Shown here: positions 47,231-56,061 of the stretch, piece after piece | Layout: the number at the start of each line of letters is the position of its first letter | Position numbering within the stretch: the first letter of the stretch is position 1 | Assembly (NCBI RefSeq): GCF_025140835.1 | Contig: NZ_CP081153.1 | Coordinates: 186,001 to 250,000 of the forward strand | Direction: 5' to 3' | DNA from: Aliiroseovarius sp. M344 | Lineage (GTDB): Bacteria; Pseudomonadota; Alphaproteobacteria; Rhodobacterales; Rhodobacteraceae | DNA length: 64,000 nt | The notes under the pieces: model-generated | Seen by the model: only the letters and a program-made list of their open reading frames with translations | What the model was told of the DNA's origin: nothing | The model's database searches: none | Made by a program: the position numbers and the translations under genes

Positions 47231-48679
47231 ATGAGCAAAGACGACATCCGGCATGAAGGCATGCGTATCGGGGGCGAGATCGTGTTTACCGACGATGTCG
47301 TGCCGGTGAAGTATCCCTATACCGACGAGGTTATTGGCACCGTTCCTGCCGGTCAGGCAGAACACGCACGCCGGGCGTTTGAAATCGCTGCGAACTACAA
47401 GTCCAAATTGTCGCGCTATGAACGGTCGCAAATCCTGCAGCGCGCAGGCGAACTGATCGGTGAACGCCGTGATTTTCTGGCCAAGTGGCTGACGCTCGAG
47501 TTGGGCATTTGCCACCAGCACGCCATTTACGAAACCAAGCGCGCGCAGGATGTTTACCAATTCGCCGCGGCTCAAGCTCTGAACGATGATGGCGAGATTT
47601 TCTCGTGTGACCTGACCCATAACGGGAAAGAGCGGAAGATTTTCACTAAGCGCGAGCCCGTTAAAGCGATCTCGGCGATCACTCCGTTCAATCACCCACT
47701 GAACATGGTCAGCCACAAGATTGCGCCGTCGATCGCGACCAACAATTGCATGGTGTGTAAGCCGACCGAGCTGACTCCTCTGACCGCGATCGCTTTGGCG
47801 GACATCCTTTACGAAGCCGGGCTTCCCCCCGAGATGTTTCAGGTTGTCACGGGATGGCCGCAAGACATCGGCGAAGAGATGATCGTCAATGAAAATATCG
47901 ACATCATCACCTTCACCGGCGGCGTGCCGGTGGGTAAAATGATTGCCGAGAAAGCATCTTACAAACGTCAGGCACTGGAACTTGGCGGCAACGATCCCCT
48001 GATTATCTGCAACGATCTGAACGATGCCGATCTGGACAAGGCCGCGACCATTGCGGTGGCTGGCGCGACGGGTAATTCCGGCCAACGATGCACAGCGATC
48101 AAACGCATTCTGGTGCAGGAGAGCGTGGCGGACAAATTTGTGCCGCTGGTGTTAGAGAAGGCCAAGAAGATCAAGTTTGGTGACCCGCAGGACCCGGACA
48201 CCGAACTGGGCTGCGTTATTCATGCGCAAGCTGCCGAGCTGTTTGAAAAGCGTGTTTTTATGGCCGAGAAAGACGGCGCAGAAATTCTGTATCATCCCGG
48301 TCGCGACGGCGCACTGTTGCCGCCTATCGTAGTCGACCGTGTGCCCCATGACAGCGAATTGGTGATGGAGGAAACCTTCGGCCCGATCATCCCGATCGTC
48401 CGGGTGCCCGACGATGACGACGAAGTTATGCGGATCTCAAACTCCACCGATTTTGGTCTATCATCGGGTGTTTGTACCAACGATCTGAACCGGGCGATTG
48501 CCTATATCAACGGGCTGGATGTGGGCACCTGCAACATCTGGGAACAACCCGGATATCGCATCGAAACATCGCCATTTGGTGGCATCAAAGACAGTGGTAA
48601 TGCCGTCAAGGAAGGCGTCACCGAAGCGATGAAGTTCTTCACCAATGTGAAGACCTATTCGCTGCCTTGGCCAAACTAG
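47231..48679 (+). CDS. phnY: Phosphonoacetaldehyde dehydrogenase
   Basis: ALDH-superfamily enzyme of 482 aa that oxidises phosphonoacetaldehyde to phosphonoacetate with NAD. Catalytic Cys287 is in [10 protein letters not shown]; Glu in L-E-L-G-G-N-D-P; cofactor motif F-T-G-G-V-P-V-G. The order phnW-phnA-phnY identifies the substrate. AAGGATAAC precedes ATG 47231; an in-frame ATG 57 nt earlier lies inside phnA. A hairpin terminator follows. Confidence 0.93.
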   Translation: MSKDDIRHEGMRIGGEIVFTDDVVPVKYPYTDEVIGTVPAGQAEHARRAFEIAANYKSKLSRYERSQILQRAGELIGERRDFLAKWLTLELGICHQHAIYETKRAQDVYQFAAAQALNDDGEIFSCDLTHNGKERKIFTKREPVKAISAITPFNHPLNMVSHKIAPSIATNNCMVCKPTELTPLTAIALADILYEAGLPPEMFQVVTGWPQDIGEEMIVNENIDIITFTGGVPVGKMIAEKASYKRQALELGGNDPLIICNDLNDADLDKAATIAVAGATGNSGQRCTAIKRILVQESVADKFVPLVLEKAKKIKFGDPQDPDTELGCVIHAQAAELFEKRVFMAEKDGAEILYHPGRDGALLPPIVVDRVPHDSELVMEETFGPIIPIVRVPDDDDEVMRISNSTDFGLSSGVCTNDLNRAIAYINGLDVGTCNIWEQPGYRIETSPFGGIKDSGNAVKEGVTEAMKFFTNVKTYSLPWPN

Positions 48680-48712
48680 GGTGTACCGTAAGCACGTAAT
48701 CTCTCCCTGACT

Positions 48713-48746
48713 GTGAGGCCCGGTCACCGGGTCTCACCTTTTCTTT
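48713..48746 (+). terminator. Terminator between phnY and the PbfA-like gene
   Basis: GTGAGGCCCGG pairs with CCGGGTCTCAC with one G-U pair and a 3-nt loop, followed by a T-rich CTTTTCTTTC. It would end or attenuate the phnWAY transcript before the lyase gene. Confidence 0.72.
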
Positions 48747-48756
48747 CTGAGGAATC

Positions 48757-50112
48757 ATGGCCACGAAGATCGTTCACACCGAAGGCGAATCCAACACCTC
48801 AGATGCGCGACGTTCGTGGCTGAAAAAATCCATTGGACCGAAATCTGAGCCTCTGCTGAAGCGTGACGCCGACGCGTTCATGCACCAAAGCCTGTCGAGC
48901 CCATGCGTCAGCACCATTGCCAAGGCTGATGGCATTTGGATCGAGGATATGGACGGGCGCCGCTTCATGGATTTTCACGGCAACTCGGTACACCATATCG
49001 GCTATGGCCACCCCAAACTGATCGCTGCGATCAAGGCTCAGCTTGATGATTTGCCCTTCGCGCCCCGCCGGTTCACCAATGATCCCGCCGTTGAACTGGC
49101 CGAGAAGCTTTCCCAGATTGCGCCCGGCGATCTTGGCAAAGTCCTGTTCACAACAGGGGGCTCGGACGCCAACGAGGTGGCGCTGAAAATCGCCCGCGCA
49201 GCGACGGGCCGTTACAAGACAATCTCGTTCTGGGATGCATTTCACGGCGCTGGTATGGGTGCCGCCAGTGTTGGGGGCGAGGCAACGTTTCGCAGCCACA
49301 TCGCAGGCCCGCTGCTGTCGGGCACGGAGCACGTCGCGCCGTTCGCCTGCTATCGCTGCCCTTACAATCACGAAAGCCCGGACACCTGCGGTTTGGCCTG
49401 CGCCAAGATGGTCGACTACGTGTTGGAACGCGAAGGCGACGTGGCGGCGGTGATCGCCGAGCCGATGCGTGCGGTGCCGTATGTTCCGCCCCCCGGTTTT
49501 TGGAAAGCCGTGCGCGAGGCCTGCAACCGTCACGGCGCGCTGTTGATCATGGACGAAATTCCGACGGGTCTGGGCAAGACCGGCAAGATGTTCGCGTTTG
49601 AGCATGACGAGATAATCCCTGACATCGTCACCATGGGCAAAGCGCTGGGTGGGGGTATTCTTCCGATCGCAGCGTGCGTGGCAAGGCGCGAACTGGATGT
49701 CTGTGGCGATTTCGCTATTGGGCATTATACGCACGAGAAAAACCCGGTCACGTCCCGCACCGCCCTGACAACCATCGAAATTATCGAGGAAGAGGGGTTG
49801 GTCGAACGGTCCGCAGCACTTGGCCAACACGCGATGCAGGTACTGCAGGATCGTCTGCAAGACGTCCCGGTTGTCGGCGATATTCGCGGACGCGGTCTGA
49901 TGTTCGGGGTCGAGATCGTCGAAGATCGCACCCTGAAAACCGCCGGCAATGCGCGGGCTGAACGGATCTATTATGCCTGCCTTGAAGCGGGGCTGAGCTT
50001 CAAAATCAGTCAGGGATGCGTGCTAACCCTGTCGCCGCCCCTGACAATTTCGCGTGACGATCTGGACCGCGCTCTTGATATCGTGGTGACGGCGATCAAA
50101 GACGCGGCATGA
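48757..50112 (+). CDS. pbfA: PbfA-like (R)-1-hydroxy-2-aminoethylphosphonate ammonia-lyase
   Basis: PLP enzyme of 451 aa of the class III aminotransferase fold. PLP lysine Lys295 is in T-M-G-K-A-L-G-G-G; E-A-A-type motif reads I-M-D-E-I-P-T-G-L-G-K-T-G. Proteins of this branch next to phnW were shown to be lyases that turn (R)-1-hydroxy-2-aminoethylphosphonate into phosphonoacetaldehyde and ammonia, so PhnY and PhnA can finish the work. A true transaminase remains possible. The cysteine-rich stretch F-A-C-Y-R-C-P-Y-N-H-E-S-P-D-T-C near 195 is notable. The stop overlaps the next start (ATGA). Confidence 0.82.
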   Translation: MATKIVHTEGESNTSDARRSWLKKSIGPKSEPLLKRDADAFMHQSLSSPCVSTIAKADGIWIEDMDGRRFMDFHGNSVHHIGYGHPKLIAAIKAQLDDLPFAPRRFTNDPAVELAEKLSQIAPGDLGKVLFTTGGSDANEVALKIARAATGRYKTISFWDAFHGAGMGAASVGGEATFRSHIAGPLLSGTEHVAPFACYRCPYNHESPDTCGLACAKMVDYVLEREGDVAAVIAEPMRAVPYVPPPGFWKAVREACNRHGALLIMDEIPTGLGKTGKMFAFEHDEIIPDIVTMGKALGGGILPIAACVARRELDVCGDFAIGHYTHEKNPVTSRTALTTIEIIEEEGLVERSAALGQHAMQVLQDRLQDVPVVGDIRGRGLMFGVEIVEDRTLKTAGNARAERIYYACLEAGLSFKISQGCVLTLSPPLTISRDDLDRALDIVVTAIKDAA

Positions 50113-50948
50113 CGGCTCAGGTCGCCCTGATCGTTCTGTCGGCGGCATTCCTGCATGCGCTGTGGAATGCACTGGTCAAAGGGGCAGGCGACCGGGTGAT
50201 TATGCTGGGCATGATTGCTTTGGGCCACGTTGCTTTCGGTCTGGCGTTCATTGGGTTCGTGCCGATCCCGGACAGCTCTGCTTGGCCCTACATGGTTGCG
50301 TCCATCGCGATCCATTGGCTCTATTTCTACTTTCTGAATGTAGCCTACCGGCTGGGAGATCTGAGCTTCATCTATCCTGTAGCTCGGGGTTTCGCCCCGG
50401 TTCTGGTCGCCTTGGGCGCGCAATTTTGGGTGGGCGAGGTGCTCCCCATTCAAGCGTGGATAGGCATCTTCTGTGTTTCGGCGGGGATCATGTTTCTGGC
50501 CCAAGGCGCGTTCAATGCGACAATGTCCAGAAACGCGCTTCTGGCGGCGCTGGCGATAGGTGGAACAGTGGTGGCCTATACGTTAGTCGATGGGTTCGGC
50601 GTGCGGGCTTCCGGCAACGCGCTTGGCTATATCGGTTGGTTGTTCCTGTCGAAAATCTTGATCGTCTTGTTCCTGTTCCCCTCCCGAATGGACCGGCTGC
50701 GTACACAACCGCCACGAACGCTTTTGATCGGGTTCATCGGGGGTGTTGTATCGGGCACCGCCTATGCGCTGGTGCTGTACGCGAAGACCATCGCGCCGCT
50801 TGGCATCGTGTCTGCGCTCAGGGAAACATCAGTGATTTTTGCGGCCCTGATTGGGGTTCTGTGGTTCGGTGAAGGACCGCGGGTGCGACGCCTTCTGTCT
50901 GCCGGGGCTGTTGGCGCCGGGATCATCTGCATCGGGTTGGTGCGTTAG
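50109..50948 (+). CDS. EamA/DMT family transporter
   Basis: Inner-membrane protein of 279 aa with ten hydrophobic helices in two EamA repeats (first repeat FLHALWNALVKGAGDRVIML, second near AGIMFLAQGAFNATM). It starts inside the stop of the PbfA-like gene (4-base overlap), so it is made together with it. It may import or export a substrate or by-product of phosphonate use, for example an amino acid; no substrate can be read from sequence. Confidence 0.83.
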   Translation: MTAQVALIVLSAAFLHALWNALVKGAGDRVIMLGMIALGHVAFGLAFIGFVPIPDSSAWPYMVASIAIHWLYFYFLNVAYRLGDLSFIYPVARGFAPVLVALGAQFWVGEVLPIQAWIGIFCVSAGIMFLAQGAFNATMSRNALLAALAIGGTVVAYTLVDGFGVRASGNALGYIGWLFLSKILIVLFLFPSRMDRLRTQPPRTLLIGFIGGVVSGTAYALVLYAKTIAPLGIVSALRETSVIFAALIGVLWFGEGPRVRRLLSAGAVGAGIICIGLVR

Positions 50949-50956
50949 GCCGTGCG

Positions 50957-51970
50957 CTATTCCGCAAAGACCACGCCCTTGCGTTGTGCGCGCAGACGCG
51001 GGTCGTGCGATTTGATCAGCACATCGCGCCCCGCCAGAACCTCCTGACACCGCTCAATCGTTTCGTCTTCCAGACGTTGCATCGCGTCTTCTGTGTAAAA
51101 GGTAAGGTGAGGCGACAAGATCACGTTCGGATGCTTAAACAGTTCGCTCATCGGGTGGCCTGTTTTGGCCAGCGGCTCTTGGCTGAACACGTCCAGCCCG
51201 GCCCCGGCAATCCAGCCTTCGCGGATCGCCTGGACAAGCGCGGCCTCGTCCACAATTGCACCACGCGAGACATTGATCAGAAACGCAGAGGGCTTCATTG
51301 CCCGAAGTTCATCCGCGCCAATCATGCCACGGGTGTCGTCATTCAAGACTGAATGGATGGTCACGAAGTCGCTTTGCGCCATAAGATCATGCAGGTTTTC
51401 GATCTTCGTAACACCCAGTTCGGCCATTTCGGTGGCTGAGGCATGCGGGCTGTAGGCAATGACATTCGCGCGAAACCCCTGCCCAGCCATCCGCGCCATA
51501 CTGCGCCCGATCTTGCCCAGCCCGATAATCCCGACGGTCTTGCCGGCAATGTCTGACCCCAACCATGTCGGTTCGGGCCATGCCCAGCCCTCAGCCGTCA
51601 TATGGGTGTTGAGCGCGGTCAGTTTCTTGGCCAGTGCAATCAAAAGGGCAAACGCGCCTTCCGCGACTGTTTCTTCCGCGTATTCCGGTACGTTCACCAC
51701 GGCAACACCCGCTTCGATGGCGGCAGGAATGTCGATGGCGTCAATCCCGACGCCATACTTGACGATGCCCCTAAGCTTGGCGGCATTTTTGATCACCTGC
51801 CGGGTGATCGGCGTATAGCACATCAGAATCAGGTCGGCGTCGCTGGTCGCCTCCAGCAACGCGTCATCCGCGATCCCATCGGGCAACAGCACCAGATCAT
51901 GTCCCGCGGCTTTCAACGCCGCATCCAGTTTAGGTGTCTGAAGTTCGCTGTCTGTGCGCACAATTTTCAT
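50957..51970 (-). CDS. D-isomer-specific 2-hydroxyacid dehydrogenase
   Basis: NAD-dependent oxidoreductase of 337 aa. Rossmann motif V-G-I-I-G-L-G-K-I-G-R-S near 150; catalytic Arg in N-V-S-R-G-A-I-V-D-E near 238; His in L-S-P-H-L-T-F-Y-T near 290. The family reduces 2-ketoacids or oxidises D-2-hydroxyacids (SerA, PdxB, GhrA and others). It converges with the EamA gene (8 bp between stops). A role in the phosphonate region, for example on a 2-hydroxy or keto by-product, is open. AGGACGCCCC precedes the ATG. Confidence 0.87.
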   Translation of the reverse strand: MKIVRTDSELQTPKLDAALKAAGHDLVLLPDGIADDALLEATSDADLILMCYTPITRQVIKNAAKLRGIVKYGVGIDAIDIPAAIEAGVAVVNVPEYAEETVAEGAFALLIALAKKLTALNTHMTAEGWAWPEPTWLGSDIAGKTVGIIGLGKIGRSMARMAGQGFRANVIAYSPHASATEMAELGVTKIENLHDLMAQSDFVTIHSVLNDDTRGMIGADELRAMKPSAFLINVSRGAIVDEAALVQAIREGWIAGAGLDVFSQEPLAKTGHPMSELFKHPNVILSPHLTFYTEDAMQRLEDETIERCQEVLAGRDVLIKSHDPRLRAQRKGVVFAE

Positions 51971-52148
51971 GGGGCGTCCTTTGTTCCAGTCAGCGCCTGT
52001 CAGCGGCGTATTGTTGAAAAGGCTACCGGGTGCGGCGTTGAGATGCCAATGCAAACAAGCCCGTTTTGCGGGTTGATCAGAGGTGTTGCTTTGTCGGCGC
52101 GGCGGTCACAAACTGCGGATGAATGATGCCAACCTGAAAGGACATATC

Positions 52149-52373
52149 ATGTCATCCTGGCTTCCATCCCTGATCACTGAAAATCCGGAACAAGGCTATG
52201 AACTGGCCGTCAAACTGTCGCGCGTGGCGGTCAAGATGACCCAGCCCGATGCGGAAGCCCGCGAAAGGATGCGGCCCGAGTATGCAGAAGACGCCGAGGC
52301 ATTGATCGCTGTCAGCCAAGTGGTCGCGACCCATTTCGCCACTGTTGCCGCGGCCAACGGGTATTGGCGGTAG
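52149..52373 (+). CDS. Hypothetical small protein
   Basis: Protein of 74 aa, mostly helical (ITENPEQGYELAVKLSRVAV ... AEALIAVSQVVATHFATV). AAAGGA lies 7 nt before the ATG, and codon use matches the neighbours, so it is probably real. I do not recognise the family. It is divergent from the hydroxyacid dehydrogenase gene. Confidence 0.55.
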   Translation: MSSWLPSLITENPEQGYELAVKLSRVAVKMTQPDAEARERMRPEYAEDAEALIAVSQVVATHFATVAAANGYWR

Positions 52374-52406
52374 ATCAGCTGAGGTAGGGCGCTAGGGCGA
52401 AAGCGC

Positions 52407-52556
52407 CTAGGTCACATCGTGCGCCACACCTTCGAAGAATGCGAGCCCGACCTCTTTGGTATTGTGATCCGAGTGCCGCTTCACGGACTCTGTCCCCAGG
52501 CTGGTGCCTCGTTCTGCGTCCCATAGAAAGAGATTGATAGGTGAAGTCTTTTGTGC
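52407..52556 (-). pseudogene. Possible remnant coding frame
   Basis: On the minus strand about 48 codons stay open and look coding, with GC-rich third positions: F-L-W-D-A-E-R-G-T-S-L-G, then H-N-T-K-E-V-G-L-A-F-F-E-G-V-A-H-D-V-T before a TAG at 52409-52407. No ATG start or ribosome site is found, and the frame is closed upstream by a stop. It could be the C-terminal remnant of a lost gene. I do not recognise it. Confidence 0.3.
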
Positions 52557-52649
52557 CTAAATCCAGATATTGGCGATATTAAGTAGAACTTTATGTTGCT
52601 TTATGTTGCAATGATCACGAATTATTGCACGTCATCGGGATGGCAATGA

Positions 52650-55073
52650 ATGTGCACACACTCTGTCAAACACCTCATTATTGGTGGTGGGATTATTGGT
52701 TGTTCGACGGCTTATCACCTTGCGCGTGGCGGTGAGAAAGACGTTGTCCTGCTCGAAAAAGCGGGTCTGACTGAAGGGGCGACCTGGCATGCAGCCGGAC
52801 TGGTCGGCCAGTTGCGATCATCACGCAATACAACTCGCATGCTGAAACGATCGGTTGCGATGTATGACAGGTTGGAAGAAGAAACCGGTATGGCATTCGA
52901 CTGGAAAAAGGTCGGAAGCCTGCGGCTTGCTGCAACGAAAGAACGCATGCTGGAAGCCAAGCGGCTGACAACAATGGCCCGCAGCTTCGACCTTGAAATG
53001 GAGATGATTTCGGCCAGCGAGGCCAAACAACTTTTCCCTTACATTGACGAAACCGGTATTTTGGGCGCGGCTTTCATTCCATCCGACGGACATGTTGACC
53101 CCGCAAGTCTTTGCCAAGCGATTGCAGCGGGCGCCCGCAAATTTGGGGCCCAAATCCGTCAGGGTGTGACGGTGCTGGATTTCGAAGTGAAAAACGGCCG
53201 GATCACCAAGGTCATGACGTCCGACGGGGATTATGAGGCGGAAACCGTCGTCATGGCTGCGGGCATGTGGAGCCGCGAACTTGGCGCTAAGCTTGGCATC
53301 CAAGTGCCGGCTTGTGCCGTTGAACATCAGTATATCGTGACCGAGCCATTGCCCGATGCCGACCTTGTTCGAGGTTTGCCAACGCTGCGCGACCCAGAGC
53401 GGCTGGTTTACTACAAACCCGATGCGGGTGGGCGTCTGGTGATTGGCGGCTACGAGGAAGGTACGCTGCCTTTCGGCGATCGCGGGATCCCCGGCGAATT
53501 TGTCCGCCAACTTCTGCCTGATAACTTGGATCGGTTCGGCCCCCTTGCCGAGTTGGCCGCCGAAGTCACACCGGTGTTGAACGAGGTTGGTATTCGTTCG
53601 GTCATCAACGGGCCGATCCCCTATTCCGCCGATGGTGATTTCGTCATGGGTTGGGCGCCGGGTTTTGACAATCTGATGATGGCCACCGGCTTTCTGTATG
53701 GCATCGCCGCTGGCGGCGGTGCCGGAGAGATGATTGCAGAATGGATCACAGATGGCCGGCCGGGGCTTGATCTGTGGCCGTTGGATTGTCGACGTTTTGG
53801 CCCGCATCATGGAACCCGTGCCTTCATGTATCCGCGAGCCGTCGAACATTACGCCCACCATTACAAGATGCGATACCCTGGTCAGGAAGCTGAAAGCGTG
53901 CGCAATCTACGGCTGTCGCCCCTTTATGAGGTGCTGAAAGAAAATGGTGCTGTCTATGGCTCGAAGAACGGGTGGGAGCGACCGCTTTGGTTCGCACCTG
54001 ACGGGGTCGAGCCGGTCGATCAGCTCGATTTCCTTGATCCCGGATGGCATACCTTTGCAGCGGAAGAGCATAAAGCGGTGCGTGAAGGAGTAGCGCTGAT
54101 TGATCAGTCCAGCTTTGCGAAGTTCGAAATTCTCGGCCCCGGCGCACTGGACTTCCTGCAACGCCTTGCAGCCTGCAACATGGATAAACCGGTTGGCGCG
54201 GTGATCTATGCCCAGTTCTGCAACGAAAAGGGCGGGATCGAGGCCGATGTCACCATCACGCGGCTTGGGCGCGATCACTTCTATCTTGTGACCGGCTCTG
54301 GCTTCGGCACACATGATGCGGACTGGATGCGCCGCCATATGCCAAAAGATGGCTCGGTTCATCTGATCGAAGTGACTTCGGCGCGTGCTGTGATAAACAT
54401 CTGTGGCCCCATGGCCCGCGATGTCCTTCAGGTGGCGTGTGAGCAGGATGTTTCAAACGCGGCGTTTCCCTTTGCCACCGCACGAAACATTACGATCGGC
54501 TGTGCGCCTGTGCGCGCGGTACGCATTGGCTTTGTTGGTGAGTTGGGGTGGGAGCTGCATGTACCAACCGAGTTTGGTGCCCATGTTTATGGAGTTCTGC
54601 GCGAGGCGGGTGCGGCCCACGGTATCCGGGATGTGGGATATCGCGCGATCGACAGTTTGCGGCTTGAAAAAGGGTATCTTTACTGGTCGGGTGACATCTC
54701 ACCCGACTATACGCCCATCGAGGCCGGGCTGGGGTTCCGCGTGCATTTGAAATCCGGCGGCGATTTCATCGGCCGCGACGTGCTGAGCCAGCAAAAGGCG
54801 GACGGCCCTGATCGGTTGCTCTGTACATTCGTGACACCGATGAAACTTCCGCTGTTTGGCGGTGAAACAATTTTGCAGGCTGGCGAAACGGTATCGCTCG
54901 CCACAAGTGCTGGGTTTGGTCATACCGTCGGTCAGACGATTGTCTTCGGGTACCTGACCCGAAAGCAATCCCAGTCCACCGATTTTGAGATCGAAGTGTA
55001 CGGTGAGCGGCACCCGATTACCCGGATCGAAGGTCCGATCTATGACCCGGACAACACCAGATTGAAGTCGTGA
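52650..55073 (+). CDS. Dimethylglycine/sarcosine dehydrogenase-type FAD oxidoreductase (paralogue 3)
   Basis: Protein of 807 aa with FAD (DAO) fold, FAO_M, GCV_T and GCV_T_C domains. G-G-G-I-I-G at residues 12-17; probable flavin-linking His47 in G-A-T-W-H-A-A-G-L-V-G-Q-L-R. It would remove a methyl group from an N-methyl amine and load it on folate. It is followed after 9 bp by a choline-kinase-like gene, so the pair is an operon. The start ATG at 52650 has a poor ribosome site. The upstream 276 bp contain a possible gene remnant and an AT-rich promoter-like part. Confidence 0.85.
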   Translation: MCTHSVKHLIIGGGIIGCSTAYHLARGGEKDVVLLEKAGLTEGATWHAAGLVGQLRSSRNTTRMLKRSVAMYDRLEEETGMAFDWKKVGSLRLAATKERMLEAKRLTTMARSFDLEMEMISASEAKQLFPYIDETGILGAAFIPSDGHVDPASLCQAIAAGARKFGAQIRQGVTVLDFEVKNGRITKVMTSDGDYEAETVVMAAGMWSRELGAKLGIQVPACAVEHQYIVTEPLPDADLVRGLPTLRDPERLVYYKPDAGGRLVIGGYEEGTLPFGDRGIPGEFVRQLLPDNLDRFGPLAELAAEVTPVLNEVGIRSVINGPIPYSADGDFVMGWAPGFDNLMMATGFLYGIAAGGGAGEMIAEWITDGRPGLDLWPLDCRRFGPHHGTRAFMYPRAVEHYAHHYKMRYPGQEAESVRNLRLSPLYEVLKENGAVYGSKNGWERPLWFAPDGVEPVDQLDFLDPGWHTFAAEEHKAVREGVALIDQSSFAKFEILGPGALDFLQRLAACNMDKPVGAVIYAQFCNEKGGIEADVTITRLGRDHFYLVTGSGFGTHDADWMRRHMPKDGSVHLIEVTSARAVINICGPMARDVLQVACEQDVSNAAFPFATARNITIGCAPVRAVRIGFVGELGWELHVPTEFGAHVYGVLREAGAAHGIRDVGYRAIDSLRLEKGYLYWSGDISPDYTPIEAGLGFRVHLKSGGDFIGRDVLSQQKADGPDRLLCTFVTPMKLPLFGGETILQAGETVSLATSAGFGHTVGQTIVFGYLTRKQSQSTDFEIEVYGERHPITRIEGPIYDPDNTRLKS

Positions 55074-55082
55074 GGTAGGACA

Positions 55083-56012
55083 ATGACTGAACATGCCAAC
55101 AAGGTAGTATCCGTATTGCGCAATGCACCCGGTTTTAAAAACCTTGGTGTCGGTGATTGTACCATTACCCGCTTGGGTGGGCTGACAAATCTGGTTCATC
55201 TTGTGGATACCGGGCACGAGCGCGTCATCGTACGCATCCCCGGTGAAGGGACCGAGGAATATATCGACCGGGCCGTGGAAATCACCAATGCAAAAGCCGC
55301 CTGGCGGGCGGGTGTTTCCGCTGAAGTCCTATGGGCCGACAGCGCAACCGGCGATATGGTGACACGCGCCATTGACGATATCACCACGATGACGCCCGGC
55401 TTTTTTGCCAGCCGCGACGGCGCCGCGCTGCGGGCGGGCCAAGCCCTTGCCAAACTGCACAATTCCGGCGAGCGGTTCGAATTTCGGTTCGAGTTGTTTG
55501 CAATGATCGACGACTACCTCAAGGTCCTGTCGACCCGGGATGTGACCTTGCCCGAAGGGTATCACGATATCGTCGATGCGGCAGACCCAGTGAAACAGGC
55601 TCTTGCGGCCAATCCGTTGCCCTTGGCCCCATGCCATTGCGATCCACTTTGCGAGAACTTTCTGGACGACGGAAACATCATGTGGATCGTCGATTGGGAA
55701 TATTCCGGCATGAACGACCCGTTGTGGGATGTCGGTGATCTGTCGGTCGAAGCCGAGATGAACGCCCAACAAGAGGCCGAGCTGCTGCAAGGGTACTTCG
55801 GGCGCGCACCCACAGGGTCCGAGATGGGGCGGGTGGTGATCTATAAGGCAATGTGTGATTTGCTTTGGACGTTGTGGGGTCTGATCCAGCATGCGGATGA
55901 TAACCCGGCAGAAGATTTCTGGGCTTATGCGACAACCCGATTTGATCGATGCAAAGCGTTGATGCGTGACCCGGATTTCGATCGTCACGTGGCTGCCGTG
56001 AAGGCTGGATAA
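55083..56012 (+). CDS. Choline-kinase-like (LicA-type) phosphotransferase
   Basis: Protein-kinase-fold small-molecule kinase of 309 aa. Catalytic loop H-C-D-P-L-C-E-N at residues 185-192 and metal motif I-V-D-W-E-Y-S-G-M-N-D-P-L-W-D near 202-216; the second is very close to LicA and choline/ethanolamine kinases. Expected reaction: ATP-dependent phosphorylation of a hydroxyl on a choline-like amine. It lies 9 bp after demethylase paralogue 3. The convergent demethylase paralogue 4 has its own kinase paralogue upstream. Confidence 0.85.
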   Translation: MTEHANKVVSVLRNAPGFKNLGVGDCTITRLGGLTNLVHLVDTGHERVIVRIPGEGTEEYIDRAVEITNAKAAWRAGVSAEVLWADSATGDMVTRAIDDITTMTPGFFASRDGAALRAGQALAKLHNSGERFEFRFELFAMIDDYLKVLSTRDVTLPEGYHDIVDAADPVKQALAANPLPLAPCHCDPLCENFLDDGNIMWIVDWEYSGMNDPLWDVGDLSVEAEMNAQQEAELLQGYFGRAPTGSEMGRVVIYKAMCDLLWTLWGLIQHADDNPAEDFWAYATTRFDRCKALMRDPDFDRHVAAVKAG

Positions 56013-56061
56013 AACCTACCTACTTCTTAGCCCTGAACGCTCTACCGCCAGGACTGCGACG

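Noticed and set aside
52387..52410. Hairpin GGCGCTAGGGCGAAAGCGCC after the 74-aa gene as a terminator
   Set aside because: The stem is short, offset and lacks a T-run; it may be chance in GC-rich DNA.
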